A stretch of DNA of 64,000 bases. Origin: Oscillospiraceae bacterium (GTDB lineage Bacteria > Bacillota > Clostridia > Oscillospirales > Ruminococcaceae). The stretch lies in the NCBI GenBank assembly GCA_902362965.1, contig CABIYQ010000006.1, positions 62,001 to 126,000 of the forward strand. The letters run 5' to 3'. The position numbers were made by a program, and so were the translations under genes. Shown piece by piece: positions 63,714 through 64,000 of this stretch. Position 1 is the first letter of the stretch. Every line of letters begins with the position of its first letter. The notes under the pieces were generated by a model. The model did no database searches and was not told the DNA's origin. It was given only the letters and a program-made list of their open reading frames with translations.

Positions 63714-64000
63714 TTACCCCCTGCTCCAGCGTCTTTTTTCAACGGAAATAATGGTGAATCCGACAAAAAGCACTGTTGATGTTATAAAGAATATCAGATC
63801 AGCTATGCTGAAAAGTCCCTGAGAGAAAGAAACAAATCTTTCCTGAGTTGAAAAGCTTCCGATAATTTGTGCAGCCTTAGGAAGATTTGTAAATAATCCG
63901 CTGTCTTTGAAATTATCAATAAATATAAGTATAATCATAGCGCCTTCTCCAAGAATACCGGCAATAATAGGACTTTCAGTAAACGACGACATAAGCATTC
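63714..64000 (-). CDS. ABC-2 permease of a Gld-type system, partial
   Basis: Only the C-terminal 95 or so residues are in the window; the gene begins beyond the right edge. It has two hydrophobic helices and the sequence AQIIGSFSTQERFVSFSQGL, the usual end of GldF-like ABC-2 permeases, then VEKRRWSRG as the cytoplasmic tail. Its position directly before the GldG-like gene supports the call. The cognate ATPase is presumably further upstream. Confidence 0.85.
   Translation of the reverse strand, partial: MLMSSFTESPIIAGILGEGAMIILIFIDNFKDSGLFTNLPKAAQIIGSFSTQERFVSFSQGLFSIADLIFFITSTVLFVGFTIISVEKRRWSRG

Overview
The window looks like a chromosomal segment of a low-GC, Gram-positive, anaerobic gut or rumen Clostridium-class bacterium, most likely a fibre-degrading Ruminococcus (Oscillospiraceae). 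The grounds are the A/T-rich intergenic DNA, strong AGGAGG-type ribosome sites, frequent TTG/GTG starts, a dockerin-bearing GH26 mannanase, an Rnf complex, LL-diaminopimelate aminotransferase (DapL) for lysine and peptidoglycan synthesis, and zinc-ribbon versions of S14, L36, L24 and adenylate kinase. The species cannot be fixed from sequence alone.

Layout. 1-3.9 kb: secreted products (a subtilase cut by the left edge and a ricin-type lectin), then an ECF sigma/membrane anti-sigma pair and a 64-residue unknown protein. 4-6 kb: dapF-dapL. 6.2-10.9 kb: gatC-gatA and a gatB reading frame that runs without interruption into an archaeal-type aspartyl-tRNA synthetase, giving a covalent GatB-AspRS protein. 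11-13.2 kb: a Dabb protein and tyrA-aroF. 13.3-17 kb: a long intergenic hairpin, a small XRE regulator, and a MocR regulator (PdxR type) divergent from pdxS-pdxT. 17-23.5 kb: an envelope-stress-like block with a second ECF/anti-sigma pair, a duplicated NisI/SpaI-like immunity lipoprotein, and a GntR regulator with an ABC ATPase and a permease carrying a very large C-terminal domain. 23.5-31 kb: an Rnf operon (apbE, NusG-II protein, Gx transporter, rnfC-D-G-E-A-B, lipoprotein) with an XRE regulator upstream. 31.9-34.7 kb: histidine phosphatase, membrane protein, RluA-type pseudouridine synthase, luxS. 34.8-36.2 kb: a LysM/G5-like/M23 cell-wall hydrolase. 36.2-52.2 kb: the complete S10-spc-alpha ribosomal protein cluster, rpsJ to rplQ, with secY, adk, map, a KOW protein, infA and rpoA, preceded by a structured leader that includes a terminator-like hairpin. 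52.2-64 kb: GH26 mannanase, TPR protein, a divergent XRE/two-TM gene pair, a heterodimeric ABC exporter, a SpoIIQ-like M23 protein, and a GldF/GldG/DUF4340 transport operon cut by the right edge.

The most notable items are the GatB-AspRS fusion, the structured RNA regions in front of rpsJ and between rpsJ and rplC, a 14-bp perfect dyad on the mannanase promoter, WalR-like repeats on an M23 hydrolase promoter, and a 19-bp element shared by the two ECF promoters. I saw no tRNA or rRNA genes, CRISPR arrays, insertion sequences or phage genes.
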